A DNA stretch of 64,000 nucleotides. It comes from SIG603 sp964369215. GTDB taxonomy: Bacteria > Bacillota > Clostridia > Oscillospirales > Acutalibacteraceae. Both the position numbers and the translations under genes were made by a program. How positions within the stretch are numbered: the first letter of the stretch is position 1; the number at the start of each line of letters is the position of its first letter. Shown here piece after piece: positions 17,973 through 25,939 of the stretch. The stretch spans positions 1 to 64,000 of the forward strand of contig CAYJEZ010000001.1 of the NCBI GenBank assembly GCA_964369215.1. Reading direction: 5' to 3'. Below the pieces are notes generated by a model. That model ran no database searches. It was not told the DNA's origin and was given only the letters and a program-made list of their open reading frames with translations.

Positions 17973-18253
17973 TTTTTGTCCAAAGATGTAGTATAATATA
18001 GTTAATTAACTACAATAGTAAATAAACAAGAAAAACTAACACAAATTAAGCGAAAAACCGCATAGANNNNNNNNNNNNNNNNNNNNNNNNNNNNNNNNNN
18101 NNNNNNNNNNNNNNNNNNNNNNNNNNNNNNNNNNNNNNNNNNNNNNNNNNNNNNNNNNNNNNNNNNTTTTTCACTTGATTTCTGTAGTGTTTTCTAGGTT
18201 AATTTACTATATGATAAAGGTGTAGCGTAATTTTTCCGAAAGGAGGAAGAGTG
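17973..18253 (+). other. Intergenic region with 100-N assembly gap between flhA and fliA
   Basis: The gap (18067-18166) has no sequence shared between its two edges, unlike the one in fliY, so its true size is unknown. The left flank is AT-rich and contains a TATAAT-like string near 17993. The right flank runs into the fliA ribosome binding site. In many Firmicutes flhF, flhG and sometimes cheB/cheA/cheW lie between flhA and the sigma-28 gene; they may be missing here or hidden in the gap. Confidence 0.8.
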
Positions 18254-19030
18254 TTGAATACTTTTAAGGCTATCTCTATAAAAGAAGAAAAAGTGGAAGA
18301 CCCTGAGGCTTTAATGATAGAGTATAAACAAACAGGCAATGCAGAGCTTAGAAATAAACTGGTAATGCATTATTTGCAATATGTAAATGTGGCAATATAC
18401 AGTATGCGCTCTATCCTACTCTCGAACATTCCCTTTGAAGATTTTTTTAACGAAGGGATAATAGCCTTAATGGATTGCATAGATAGATACGACCCCTATA
18501 GGGGAATTGCAACTTTTGACACTTATAGCTATACAGGAATAAGAGGAGCTATTTTAAAATACCACAGAAAGCAAAATTGGCTGCCTAACAGACTGTGGGA
18601 AGCAAGAAAAAAAATATCGCAAGGCAGAACTTTTTTAGAGCAAGAACTACTAAGAGAACCTACACATGCTGAACTTGCTGAGTATTTAAATATAAGCGAG
18701 GAGAAGCTTGATAGATATATTCGAGAAATGGCTGTTATAAATACTGTGTCTTTTGAAGAACTTCTAAGCGAAACATATGGAAGTCTTATAAAAGGCTTAA
18801 GTGAGATGACAAGCGAAGACATAGACCACGATTTGTTGACAGAAGAACTTCATAAAAGTTTAGCAGAGGCAATAGATAAGTTGCCACCTAAACAAAAACA
18901 AATAATTACACTTTACTATTATGAGAATTTAAATTTAAGAGAAATTGGCGAAGTTTTAGAACTGTCTCAACAAAGAGTGTCTCAACTAAGAAAGAAGGCA
19001 TTAGACGATTTAAAAAGAGCTTTAGAGTGA
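18254..19030 (+). CDS. fliA: RNA polymerase sigma factor for flagellar operons (FliA/SigD/WhiG family)
   Basis: This is a sigma-28-type factor of 258 residues that directs late flagellar and chemotaxis genes. Region 2 (FFNEGIIALMDCIDRYDPYRG, here split by position: FFNEGIIALMDC then IDRYDPYRG), YSYTGIRGAILKYHRKQNW, a region 3 helix bundle, and a region 4 HTH (LREIGEVLELSQQRVSQLRK) are present. GTG 18251 and TTG 18254 are both possible; TTG has the better 7-base spacing from AGGAGG. No anti-sigma FlgM gene is seen in the window. Confidence 0.93.
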   Translation: MNTFKAISIKEEKVEDPEALMIEYKQTGNAELRNKLVMHYLQYVNVAIYSMRSILLSNIPFEDFFNEGIIALMDCIDRYDPYRGIATFDTYSYTGIRGAILKYHRKQNWLPNRLWEARKKISQGRTFLEQELLREPTHAELAEYLNISEEKLDRYIREMAVINTVSFEELLSETYGSLIKGLSEMTSEDIDHDLLTEELHKSLAEAIDKLPPKQKQIITLYYYENLNLREIGEVLELSQQRVSQLRKKALDDLKRALE

Positions 19031-19045
19031 AAGGATTGGTAAATT

Positions 19046-19798
19046 ATGCTTAGAGGATATTATACAGCGGCGTCTGGCTTGCTTACAAGGCAAAGGGAGA
19101 TTGATGTTATAGGTAATAATCTTGTAAATATCAATACACCAGGCTACAAAACAGAAAAAATGCTTACTGGTTCATTTGAACAAGAGCTCGCTTTAAGGGT
19201 TGAGGGCGAAAATAAAGAGGTAATTGGAAATATGTATAGCACTTCTGCTATAGTAAGTAGTGTAGAGACGCAAGACTCGGGAGGTATTATAAAATCTACT
19301 GGAAGAGCAATGGACGTAGCCATTGAGGGTCCTGGCTATTATGTAGTTCAAGGAGCAAACGGGCAAGACTACTTTACAAGAGAAGGTCAATTTTCAATTG
19401 ACGAAGAAGGCTACTTGATTATACAAAATATAGGCAGAGTACAAAATGCTCAAGGAGATATTTTTGTTGGCTTAAGTGATTTTACAATAGAAAATAATGG
19501 TGATATTTACGGTGTTGCAGGTAACCAAATAGGAAATTTATCTGTAGCAGTCTTAAATTTAGATAGCACTTTAGAAAAATCAGAGAATGGAATGTACACT
19601 CTAACCGAGGGTGGGTTTGCATACAACAATGGCAACACAAAACTATTTCAAGGAAATTTAGAAATGTCTAATGTAGATGCTAACTACGAGATGACAAGCT
19701 TAATTTCGGCACAAGCAGGTTTTACCTCTTGTAGTACTGTGCTTCAAATACTAGATGAAATAAACTCAAGGGCAGTTACAAAACTGGGCTCAATTTAA
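19046..19798 (+). CDS. flgF: Flagellar basal-body rod protein, FlgF/FlhO type
   Basis: This rod/hook family protein of 250 residues starts MLRGYYTAASGLLTRQREID and has the NNLVNINTPGYK motif. Its C-terminal helix (LEMSNVDANYEMTSLI) ends in the family pattern. It builds the rod that crosses the cell wall. It is the first of two tandem rod genes after the sigma factor, matching the flhO-flhP pair of Bacillus; which one is called FlgF or FlgG is a matter of convention. Confidence 0.88.
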   Translation: MLRGYYTAASGLLTRQREIDVIGNNLVNINTPGYKTEKMLTGSFEQELALRVEGENKEVIGNMYSTSAIVSSVETQDSGGIIKSTGRAMDVAIEGPGYYVVQGANGQDYFTREGQFSIDEEGYLIIQNIGRVQNAQGDIFVGLSDFTIENNGDIYGVAGNQIGNLSVAVLNLDSTLEKSENGMYTLTEGGFAYNNGNTKLFQGNLEMSNVDANYEMTSLISAQAGFTSCSTVLQILDEINSRAVTKLGSI

Positions 19799-19841
19799 TA
19801 AATAGAGTTATATTCTATATATAGAAAGGTATGATTAAGAT

Positions 19842-20573
19842 ATGAAAGCAGCTTTTTATTCAGGTGCTTCTGGAATTATGGCACAGCAAACTCTTTTAGA
19901 CGACATTGGTAATAACTTGGCTAATGTAAATACAACAGGATTTATACCTACTAGAGTTAGCTTTCAGACACTACTTAATACAGAGATGTATGCAAATACT
20001 CCTGATGACCCAATAACTGAATATGGCACAAGAACTATCGACACTGGTCTATTAATGGGCACAGGATCTTATATTCAAACTAGTTTTGAACTTGATTTTG
20101 CAGTAATGGGGGACGGCTTTTTTGCCGTTGAAAAGGGCGGAGAAGTTGAGTATACAAAAGATGGTTCTTTTACAATAATGATAGATGGTGACAGTGGCTT
20201 TTTAGGAACGGTTGACGGAGCATATGTTCTTGATGAAAACGGTGAGCCCATACAGCTTGAAAAAGAAGTTGGAACTCAAGAGTTTATTCTTGACTCGCTA
20301 GTCGAAACAATAGGAGTTTATGAGTTCAGTGTACCTGAACACTTAACCGAATATAGATTTAATCGTTATGGAGCCAACGAGCTAACTGGAGATGCTGTTA
20401 GTATAACTGAGGAAAACCGAGAGGTTAGGCAGTTTATGCTTCAAGGCTCAGGCACAGATATGACTACTGAAATGTCTGAAATGATAATTGCTCAAAGAGC
20501 TTATCAATTAAGCGCTAGAGTTATTCAAGTGGCAGATGAAAATGAGCAAGTTATCAACAATTTAAGAGGGTAG
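19842..20573 (+). CDS. flgG: Flagellar basal-body rod protein, FlgG/FlhP type
   Basis: This 243-residue second rod protein opens MKAAFYSGASGIMAQQTLLD and contains NNLANVNTTGFIPTRVSF, a beta domain with FAVMGDGFFAVEKGG, and the C-terminal helix TEMSEMIIAQRAYQLSARVI. It assembles in the distal rod beneath the hook. An AGAAAGG site lies upstream. It is followed after 9 bases by cheC. Confidence 0.88.
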   Translation: MKAAFYSGASGIMAQQTLLDDIGNNLANVNTTGFIPTRVSFQTLLNTEMYANTPDDPITEYGTRTIDTGLLMGTGSYIQTSFELDFAVMGDGFFAVEKGGEVEYTKDGSFTIMIDGDSGFLGTVDGAYVLDENGEPIQLEKEVGTQEFILDSLVETIGVYEFSVPEHLTEYRFNRYGANELTGDAVSITEENREVRQFMLQGSGTDMTTEMSEMIIAQRAYQLSARVIQVADENEQVINNLRG

Positions 20574-20582
20574 GTGATTTAA

Positions 20583-21209
20583 ATGTCATTAAAAAGCTAC
20601 GAAGATTTAAATGAAATGCAGTTAGACGCTCTTAAAGAAATTGGCAATATCGGTTCAGGAAATGCAGCCTCTTCCCTCTCTACCATGCTTGACAAGCCTG
20701 TAGATATAGGTATACCGCAAATAGCTATTTTGGAGTATGAAGAAGTGGTTGAAAGACTCGGTGGAGCTGAGCAACTTCAAGTGGGCTTACTGTTTTCGAT
20801 GGAAGATGAAATAAGTGGTATGATTATGTTTTTACTGCAAAAAGAGTTTGCTAGTATGGTGGTATCTGAACTAACAGGCTGTGAAATTAGCGACAACGAA
20901 GATATGGGAGAAATGGAGCAATCTGCCATGCAAGAAGTTGGAAATATTATGGCTGCTTCATATGTAACTGCAATGTCTGAACTAACGGGGTTAAATATTA
21001 ATATTTCGGTACCTAGTTTTAGCTTTGACATGACCGGTTCATTACTTAGCGTGCCTGCAATTTACTATGCTAATATTAGTGATAAAATGATTTTTATTGA
21101 GGGTAAGATAGACAAAAAAACAAATAATGATTCTACCAGCCATATTTTAATGATTCCGGAGGTTGAATCGTTAGAAAAAATAATGCAAAGTTTGGGTTTA
21201 GATGAGTGA
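20583..21209 (+). CDS. cheC: CheY-P phosphatase CheC
   Basis: CheC dephosphorylates CheY-P and is stimulated by CheD. Two active-site helices are intact: LKEIGNIGSGNAASSLSTM near residue 18 and MQEVGNIMAASYVTAMSEL near 118, each with the Glu-x2-Asn pair. The length (208) is typical. The stop overlaps the cheD start by 8 bases, so the two are probably translated together, in keeping with the CheC-CheD complex. Confidence 0.95.
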   Translation: MSLKSYEDLNEMQLDALKEIGNIGSGNAASSLSTMLDKPVDIGIPQIAILEYEEVVERLGGAEQLQVGLLFSMEDEISGMIMFLLQKEFASMVVSELTGCEISDNEDMGEMEQSAMQEVGNIMAASYVTAMSELTGLNINISVPSFSFDMTGSLLSVPAIYYANISDKMIFIEGKIDKKTNNDSTSHILMIPEVESLEKIMQSLGLDE

Positions 21210-21684
21210 GATAAAAATCGGCATCGCCGATCTAAACATTGCAAAGAACGGAGACTCTCTTGTAACATATGCTCTTGGCTCGTGTGTAGGAATATGCTTA
21301 TACGACGGAGTAAGAAAGGTGGCTGGCCTTTCTCATATAATGTTACCTTCTATTGTGGACTTTCCGGGTTCTAATCAGGTTTATAAATTTGCTGACTCTG
21401 CTGTGCCTGAACTTATTAGGAAAATGGAGTTTGCAGGAGCAAAAAAAATATGTATGAAAGCAAAAATTGCAGGTGGCGCTAAAATGTTTGCTACTACAGG
21501 CAACTCTAGTCTTTCAAACATTGGAGACCGAAATGTAATTGCAGTCAAACAAGCTCTTATGAAGGCCGGCATTCAAATTATTGCTGAAGATACAGGAAAA
21601 AATTACGGGCGTACTCAATATTTTGATTCAACAACAGGAAAGATGAGAATTAAGTCTGCGACAAAAGGCGAATGGACTTATTAA
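21202..21684 (+). CDS. cheD: Chemoreceptor glutamine deamidase CheD
   Basis: CheD deamidates glutamines on chemoreceptors and binds CheC. The catalytic Cys (ALGSCVGICLYD) and His (AGLSHIMLPS) are present, followed by the conserved stretch GGAKMFATTGNSSLSNIGDR. The length is 160. It is the last gene of the long flagellar operon in this window and is followed by a strong terminator. No cheA, cheB, cheR or cheW gene is adjacent. Confidence 0.95.
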   Translation: MSEIKIGIADLNIAKNGDSLVTYALGSCVGICLYDGVRKVAGLSHIMLPSIVDFPGSNQVYKFADSAVPELIRKMEFAGAKKICMKAKIAGGAKMFATTGNSSLSNIGDRNVIAVKQALMKAGIQIIAEDTGKNYGRTQYFDSTTGKMRIKSATKGEWTY

Positions 21685-21697
21685 TTTTGATTTTATT

Positions 21698-21751
21698 AAA
21701 AGTCAATAACATTTAGAAATTTATCTAAATGTTATTGACTTTTTTATTTTA
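21698..21751 (+). terminator. Intrinsic terminator of the flagellar/chemotaxis operon
   Basis: A 19-pair perfect stem (21698-21716 with 21724-21742, loop AATTTA) is followed by a T-rich tract. The outer right arm contains the -35 box of the next promoter. The apical part, 21711-21730, nearly repeats the palindrome that overlaps the downstream promoter start. Confidence 0.9.
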
Positions 21752-21785
21752 TTGCAGTATAATACATTTAGATAAACTTCTAAAT
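21735..21785 (+). promoter_or_regulatory. Promoter and palindromic operator of the sdpR/sdpI-like pair
   Basis: TTGACT (21735-21740) and TATAAT (21758-21763) are separated by 17 bases, close to the sigma-A consensus. A 22-base near-perfect palindrome at 21765-21786 (ATTTAGA...TCTAAAT-type half-sites) covers the expected transcription start. It is a good candidate operator for the ArsR-family regulator encoded just downstream, which suggests autorepression. Confidence 0.8.
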
Positions 21786-21846
21786 GAAAGGAAGGTGGTT
21801 ACTAAATTTTTTACTTCTTATAAATTTATTTTGAAAGGGTGATTAT

Positions 21847-22107
21847 ATGAGCTTTCAAGAAACCATGAAAGCACTTAGCGACCCCACAAGGCGCGAAATT
21901 CTTGATATGCTAAAAAAACGGAGTATGTCTGCAAGTGACATAGCTGATAAGTTTGATATTACAAATGCAAGCATATCACACCATTTATCTATTCTGAAAA
22001 AAGCTAATCTTATAATAGATGATAAACGTGGAAAGTATATATATTATGAGATTAATACAACAATGGTAGAAGAAGTTTTAAAGTGGGTTACACAATTAAG
22101 AGAATGA
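21847..22107 (+). CDS. sdpR: ArsR/SdpR-family autorepressor
   Basis: This is an 86-residue winged-helix protein. It opens FQETMKALSDPTRREILDML, the signature of SdpR-type ArsR regulators, and has a recognition helix around ITNASISHHLSILKKANLI and a wing (DDKRGKYIYYEI). There are no metal-binding Cys residues, so it is not a metal sensor. It is 13 bases upstream of an sdpI-like gene. In Bacillus subtilis SdpR represses its own sdpRI operon until SdpI, bound to the toxin SdpC, sequesters it; a similar logic is inferred here. Confidence 0.85.
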   Translation: MSFQETMKALSDPTRREILDMLKKRSMSASDIADKFDITNASISHHLSILKKANLIIDDKRGKYIYYEINTTMVEEVLKWVTQLRE

Positions 22108-22120
22108 AAGGGAAATTACG

Positions 22121-22771
22121 ATGATTAATAGTAAATTTATTATAACAATTACGATACTCTTAGCAATTTTGCCTGCAGTAATTCTGCTGCTTGTATACAA
22201 TTCTTTGCCTGAGCAAGTACCAATGAACTATAGCTTTTCAGGAGAGGTTAATTCTTATGGAAGTAAAAATGAGATGTGGCTTTTTCCTGGTATAAACATT
22301 TTTTTGGCAATTTTATTTTATGTGCTTCCTAAAATAGACCCAAAAAGAAATAACTATAAAAAATTTGGTAAATTCTATGTAGGAACGAAACTAGTAACAC
22401 TTTTATTTTTTAACATAATATTTGTTCTTATGGTAGGTATTGCAATATATCCAGATATGGTAAAGATGAACCTCTTTATTCTTGTAGGTGTGGGGTTGCT
22501 GTTTGTATTTATAGGCAATTATATCCCACAAGCGAAGCAAAATTTCTTTGTAGGAATAAGAACTCCTTGGACATTATCAAGTGAAAACGTATGGATTAAG
22601 ACGCATAGAATTGGGGGCTATTGTTTTATTATTAGTGGTCTAATAATCGCAATTTGCGCCTTTTTACCAGAAGTAATAGGCATTACTCTTTTTATTATAT
22701 CAGTTGTTATCGCAAGTTTTATTCCTATCGTAATGTCTTACATTTATTACAAAAAAGAAAATAAAGAGTAA
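22121..22771 (+). CDS. sdpI: SdpI-family membrane protein (DUF1648 plus SdpI domain)
   Basis: This 216-residue protein has about six hydrophobic segments. An N-terminal DUF1648 region (LPEQVPMNYSFSGEVNSYGS) is followed by the SdpI block (FIGNYIPQAKQNFFVGIRTP, then TLSSENVWIKTHRIGG). SdpI gives immunity to the SdpC toxin in Bacillus and signals to SdpR. No sdpC-like toxin gene is visible nearby, so it may protect against a competitor's toxin or have another envelope role. Confidence 0.88.
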   Translation: MINSKFIITITILLAILPAVILLLVYNSLPEQVPMNYSFSGEVNSYGSKNEMWLFPGINIFLAILFYVLPKIDPKRNNYKKFGKFYVGTKLVTLLFFNIIFVLMVGIAIYPDMVKMNLFILVGVGLLFVFIGNYIPQAKQNFFVGIRTPWTLSSENVWIKTHRIGGYCFIISGLIIAICAFLPEVIGITLFIISVVIASFIPIVMSYIYYKKENKE

Positions 22772-22811
22772 CTCAATTTGCTAATATAGTAAATTGATAT
22801 ACAAAAAATCT

Positions 22812-22847
22812 AGGCTAGCATTATGCGAATAATGGTAGCCTTTTTTA
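22812..22847 (+). terminator. Intrinsic terminator after sdpI
   Basis: Bases 22812-22824 pair with 22829-22841 (13 positions, one mismatch, loop GCGA) and are followed by TTTTTT. This closes the sdpR-sdpI operon. Confidence 0.88.
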
Positions 22848-22989
22848 TGATTAAGCACATATTTGATTTTAAAGTAATACTTAATTCTTCTTATTTTTTG
22901 CTAAGGAACTTTACAAGTAAAAGTTCTCTTATAATATTTTCACAGTAAATTAACTTCACTAGGGACTTCATATTATCTGTAGCTAATAA

Positions 22990-23106
22990 ATAAAAAACCC
23001 ACAAAGCAAGAAAGCAGAATAAATTCTGCTTTCATAGCTTGAGGGGTGTATATTGAGGAGGGTAGAACATGCACCAAGAAAAGTTGCGGTTCTTTTCTTT
23101 AGTACA
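22990..23106 (-). ncRNA. Candidate small RNA with C-rich single-stranded region
   Basis: On the minus strand a TATAAT box (23117-23112) is followed about 6 bases later by a long hairpin (23109-23099 region with 23083-23067, stem about 16 pairs, loop AACCGCAA). Then comes an unpaired C-rich stretch containing CUACCCUCCUCAAU, and finally a strong intrinsic terminator (23009-23018 with 23023-23032 and flanking pairs, then a U-tract at 22995-22990). The -35 is weak. The arrangement is that of a trans-acting small RNA whose seed resembles an anti-Shine-Dalgarno sequence. The rest of the gap 22848-23458 is AT-rich with no gene seen. Confidence 0.5.
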
Positions 23107-23450
23107 TGTATATTATAACCCATATATAGATTTAGTTGTTACGATAATATGAACAATTGTTTAAAGTAAATCGTTGCAAAAAATGTGAAATTTGCCTGTT
23201 TTCCGCGGTTTTTTTAACTTTGTGTAATATTGTTTTAATCAAGTGATGAATTCATACCATACACTATAAATAGTGTACTATTTTTAAGCATATTGACGTA
23301 AATTTGACTATACATTATTTACTAAAAAAATTACATTTTATTTTTAGCATAACTAACCAAAAACCTCTATAAAACATTGGCATATATTAAATGATCTTAT
23401 TTACTTATCTTTATTACCTTTTTGTTGAATTTTCAAAAAACTAATTTTAC

Positions 23451-23488
23451 TAAATCTAAAAGGTCGGCTTAAAACTAAGCCGACCTTT
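23451..23488 (-). terminator. Terminator of the ribosomal protein supercluster (after rplQ)
   Basis: A 13-pair perfect stem (23459-23471 with 23476-23488, loop of 4) lies 10 bases beyond the rplQ stop on the minus strand and is followed there by TTTTAGATTT. It ends the S10-spc-alpha transcript. Confidence 0.87.
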
Positions 23489-23498
23489 AAAAACAATA

Positions 23499-23840
23499 TT
23501 AAACAAGCTCTAAAATTGCCATCTCTGCAGCGTCGCCACGGCGAGGACCGATTTTAGTAATTCTTGTATATCCACCTTTTGTCTCTACATATTTAGGTGC
23601 TATTTCAGTGAAAAGTTTATTTGTAACAGCCTCTTTTGTAACAAAAGCTAAAACTTTTCTTCTATTTGCCAATGTATCTTCTTTAGCTATAGTAATCATT
23701 TTCTCTGCTAAAGAACGAACTTCTTTTGCACGTGTATCAGTTGTTTCAATTTTTCCATTTTCTAGAAAAAATGTTACAAGACCTCTTAGCATAGCAGTTC
23801 TATGGGCAGTGTCTCTTCCGAGTTTTCTTGTTCCCGGCAT
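23499..23840 (-). CDS. rplQ: 50S ribosomal protein L17
   Basis: L17 sits near the exit of the large subunit tunnel. The 113-residue protein opens MPGTRKLGRDTAHRTAMLRG and ends KIGPRRGDAAEMAILELV, both diagnostic. An upstream in-frame ATG would add MII, but the AGGAG site fits the Met of MPGTRKL (spacing 8). It is the last gene of the alpha operon, directly after rpoA. Confidence 0.97.
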   Translation of the reverse strand: MPGTRKLGRDTAHRTAMLRGLVTFFLENGKIETTDTRAKEVRSLAEKMITIAKEDTLANRRKVLAFVTKEAVTNKLFTEIAPKYVETKGGYTRITKIGPRRGDAAEMAILELV

Positions 23841-23867
23841 GATTATCACTCCTATTCTAAAATTTAA

Positions 23868-24821
23868 TTATTCGTCTTCTCTTCTAAGGTTAAATCCTAA
23901 AGAAGCCATTTTCCAAATAACTTCTTCTAAAGACTTACGTCCTAGGTTTCTAACCTTCATCATATCTTCTTCAGATTTGTTAATCAAATCTTCTACCGTA
24001 TTAATACCTGCTCTTTTTAAGCAGTTAAATGAGCGAACAGATAAGTCTAACTCTTCAATGGTCATTTCAAGAACTCTTTCTTTTCCACCATCATCTTTCT
24101 CAACCATAATCTCTGCACTCTTTCCTTTATCAGAAAGGTCAACAAATAGATTTAAGTGGTCGGTCAGAACTTTTGCTGCTAAAGAAACAGCCTCTTGAGC
24201 ATTAATAACACCGTTTGTCCAAACTTCAAGAGTCAATTTATCAAAGTCTATACTTTGACCTACGCGTGTATTCTCAACGCTAAAATTAACTTTAAGAACA
24301 GGCGTATAAATCGAGTCAACAGCAAGTTCGCCAATTATACCTGCAGGTAAACTAAGCTTATTTCTCTCTCCTGAAACATATCCTCTACCTTTGTCAAGAT
24401 TAAGCTCAATATTAAGCTTAGCATCTTCTCCTAAAGTAGCAATATGTTGCTCAGGGTTTAAAATTTCTACCTCGCTGTCGCATTTAATAGACTCAGCTGT
24501 AACCACACAAGGACCCTCTGCTTCAATTCTCACAGTCTTTGCGCCATCACACTCAAGTTTGGCTACTATTCCTTTTATGTTAAGAATAATTTCTGTTACA
24601 TCTTCTTTTACGCCCGGTACTGTTGAAAACTCATGTACAACACCATCAATTTTCACGGATTTTACCGCAACGCCTGGTAGGCTTGACAACAATACCCTTC
24701 TTAGGCTGTTGCCTAGAGTGGTACCAAATCCTCTTTCAAGTGGCTCGATTACAAATTTACCGTATTTGCCGCCTTCTGCAATCTCTGTTATGTCAATTCT
24801 TGGTTTTTCTATCTCAATCAT
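23868..24821 (-). CDS. rpoA: DNA-directed RNA polymerase subunit alpha
   Basis: The alpha dimer nucleates RNA polymerase assembly. The N-terminal domain (about 1-230) includes GTTLGNSLRRVLLSSLPG and the C-terminal domain (about 245-317) has the helix-hairpin-helix LKRAGINTVEDLI that contacts UP elements and activators. The length of 317 is standard. The start MIEIEKP lies 7 bases after AAGGAGG; a TTG two codons upstream is less likely. Order rpsM-rpsK-rpsD-rpoA-rplQ is the normal alpha operon. Confidence 0.98.
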   Translation of the reverse strand: MIEIEKPRIDITEIAEGGKYGKFVIEPLERGFGTTLGNSLRRVLLSSLPGVAVKSVKIDGVVHEFSTVPGVKEDVTEIILNIKGIVAKLECDGAKTVRIEAEGPCVVTAESIKCDSEVEILNPEQHIATLGEDAKLNIELNLDKGRGYVSGERNKLSLPAGIIGELAVDSIYTPVLKVNFSVENTRVGQSIDFDKLTLEVWTNGVINAQEAVSLAAKVLTDHLNLFVDLSDKGKSAEIMVEKDDGGKERVLEMTIEELDLSVRSFNCLKRAGINTVEDLINKSEEDMMKVRNLGRKSLEEVIWKMASLGFNLRREDE

Positions 24822-24909
24822 TCGCAATCCTCCTTGAACTTTACATCAGTGCTGTCATTATTTTTGTATTCAAAATAATTAATATCTTTTGCATTTGAAT
24901 CACATTGCA

Positions 24910-25503
24910 TTATTTAGAGTAGAACTCAATAATTAGTGTTTCGTTTACTTCGTAGTCCAATTGGTCGCGCTCAGGTTTTGCAATAACTTTGCCCTCAAAA
25001 GCATTTTTTACTCTCTCAAGCCAAGCTGGAGTCATTTGATCTCCTCTATTCTCTAGTAGTGCTTTAAATTTTGGTGATGCAGCTGATTTCTCACGAAGAG
25101 TAATTGTATCTCCAATTTTTGTAGCGTATGAAGGAATATCAACTTTTGCTCCGTTTACTAAGAAATGCCCATGATTAACAAGTTGTCTTGCCTCACGTCT
25201 AGTGTTTGCATAGCCTAATCTATATACAACATTGTCAAGTCTAAGCTCTAAAAGTTGTAGCATGTTATGACCTGCAATACCTTGCATTTTCTCAGCTTTT
25301 TCGTAATATTTTCTAAATTGTTTCTCTAAAACACCGTAGATAAATTTAACTTTTTGTTTCTCTGTAAGTTGTAAGCCGTATTCGCTTTGTTTTCTTCTGT
25401 TAGGCTTAGGGTTTCTTCTTGTCTCTTTATGAATACCAATAACGCCCGGAGAAATACCTAAAGCTTTACATCTTTTTAAGACTGGGCCTCTCATTTTAGC
25501 CAT
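24910..25503 (-). CDS. rpsD: 30S ribosomal protein S4
   Basis: S4 starts 16S rRNA folding and in bacteria often represses its own operon. The 197-residue sequence contains the conserved S4 domain (LELRLDNVVYRLGYANTRRE, then ARQLVNHGHFLVNG). It lacks the four N-terminal zinc-binding cysteines, so it is the zinc-free form. The gap of about 90 bases before rpoA has no obvious terminator. It follows rpsK with a good ribosome binding site. Confidence 0.97.
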   Translation of the reverse strand: MAKMRGPVLKRCKALGISPGVIGIHKETRRNPKPNRRKQSEYGLQLTEKQKVKFIYGVLEKQFRKYYEKAEKMQGIAGHNMLQLLELRLDNVVYRLGYANTRREARQLVNHGHFLVNGAKVDIPSYATKIGDTITLREKSAASPKFKALLENRGDQMTPAWLERVKNAFEGKVIAKPERDQLDYEVNETLIIEFYSK

Positions 25504-25519
25504 CTATTTTTACCTCCTA

Positions 25520-25924
25520 TTATACACGTCTTCTTTTTGGAGGACGGCATCCATTATGTGGAATTGGAGTTACGTCCTTAATCATACTTACTTCTAGTCC
25601 TGCTGCTTGCAATGCACGAATAGCTGCCTCACGTCCTGCTCCTGGGCCTTTAACAAAAACCTCAACAGATTTCATTCCATGCTCCATAGCCGCCTTCGCT
25701 GCTGTCTCTGCTGCTGACTGTGCTGCAAAAGGAGTAGATTTTCTTGAACCTCTAAAGCCAAGCTCTCCGGCACTAGCCCAAGAAATAGCATTGCCTTGAA
25801 CATCAGTTATTGTAACTATGGTGTTGTTAAAAGTAGACTGAATATGTGCTGCGCCACGCTCGATATTTTTACGCTCACGACGGCGTCTTACAGTAGTTCT
25901 TTTTGTTTGTTTAGCTGCTGCCAT
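25520..25924 (-). CDS. rpsK: 30S ribosomal protein S11
   Basis: S11 lines the platform of the small subunit near the mRNA exit. The 134-residue protein has HIQSTFNNTIVTITDVQGN and ends TPIPHNGCRPPKRRRV, the invariant S11 tail. The N-terminus is extended and basic (KQTKRTTVRRRRERKN), as is usual in Firmicutes. AGGAGG-type site present; rpsD follows after 16 bases. Confidence 0.98.
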   Translation of the reverse strand: MAAAKQTKRTTVRRRRERKNIERGAAHIQSTFNNTIVTITDVQGNAISWASAGELGFRGSRKSTPFAAQSAAETAAKAAMEHGMKSVEVFVKGPGAGREAAIRALQAAGLEVSMIKDVTPIPHNGCRPPKRRRV

Positions 25925-25939
25925 TATCTTTCCTCCTTA

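Noticed and set aside
23069..23152. A 27-codon plus-strand ORF with a good GAGGAGGG site
   Set aside because: Its ribosome binding site is the complement of the C-rich seed of the minus-strand RNA candidate, and the peptide has no toxin-like membrane segment. The hairpin and terminator fit the minus-strand RNA better. It could still be the toxin half of a type I pair, but this is not supported.
22848..23458. tRNA or rRNA genes in the gaps between operons
   Set aside because: No cloverleaf, TTCGA-type T-loop or rRNA-like sequence was found in the larger gaps of the window.
23608..24198. Long plus-strand open frames opposite rplQ and rpoA
   Set aside because: They are antisense shadows of strongly conserved genes and lack ribosome binding sites and recognisable protein features.
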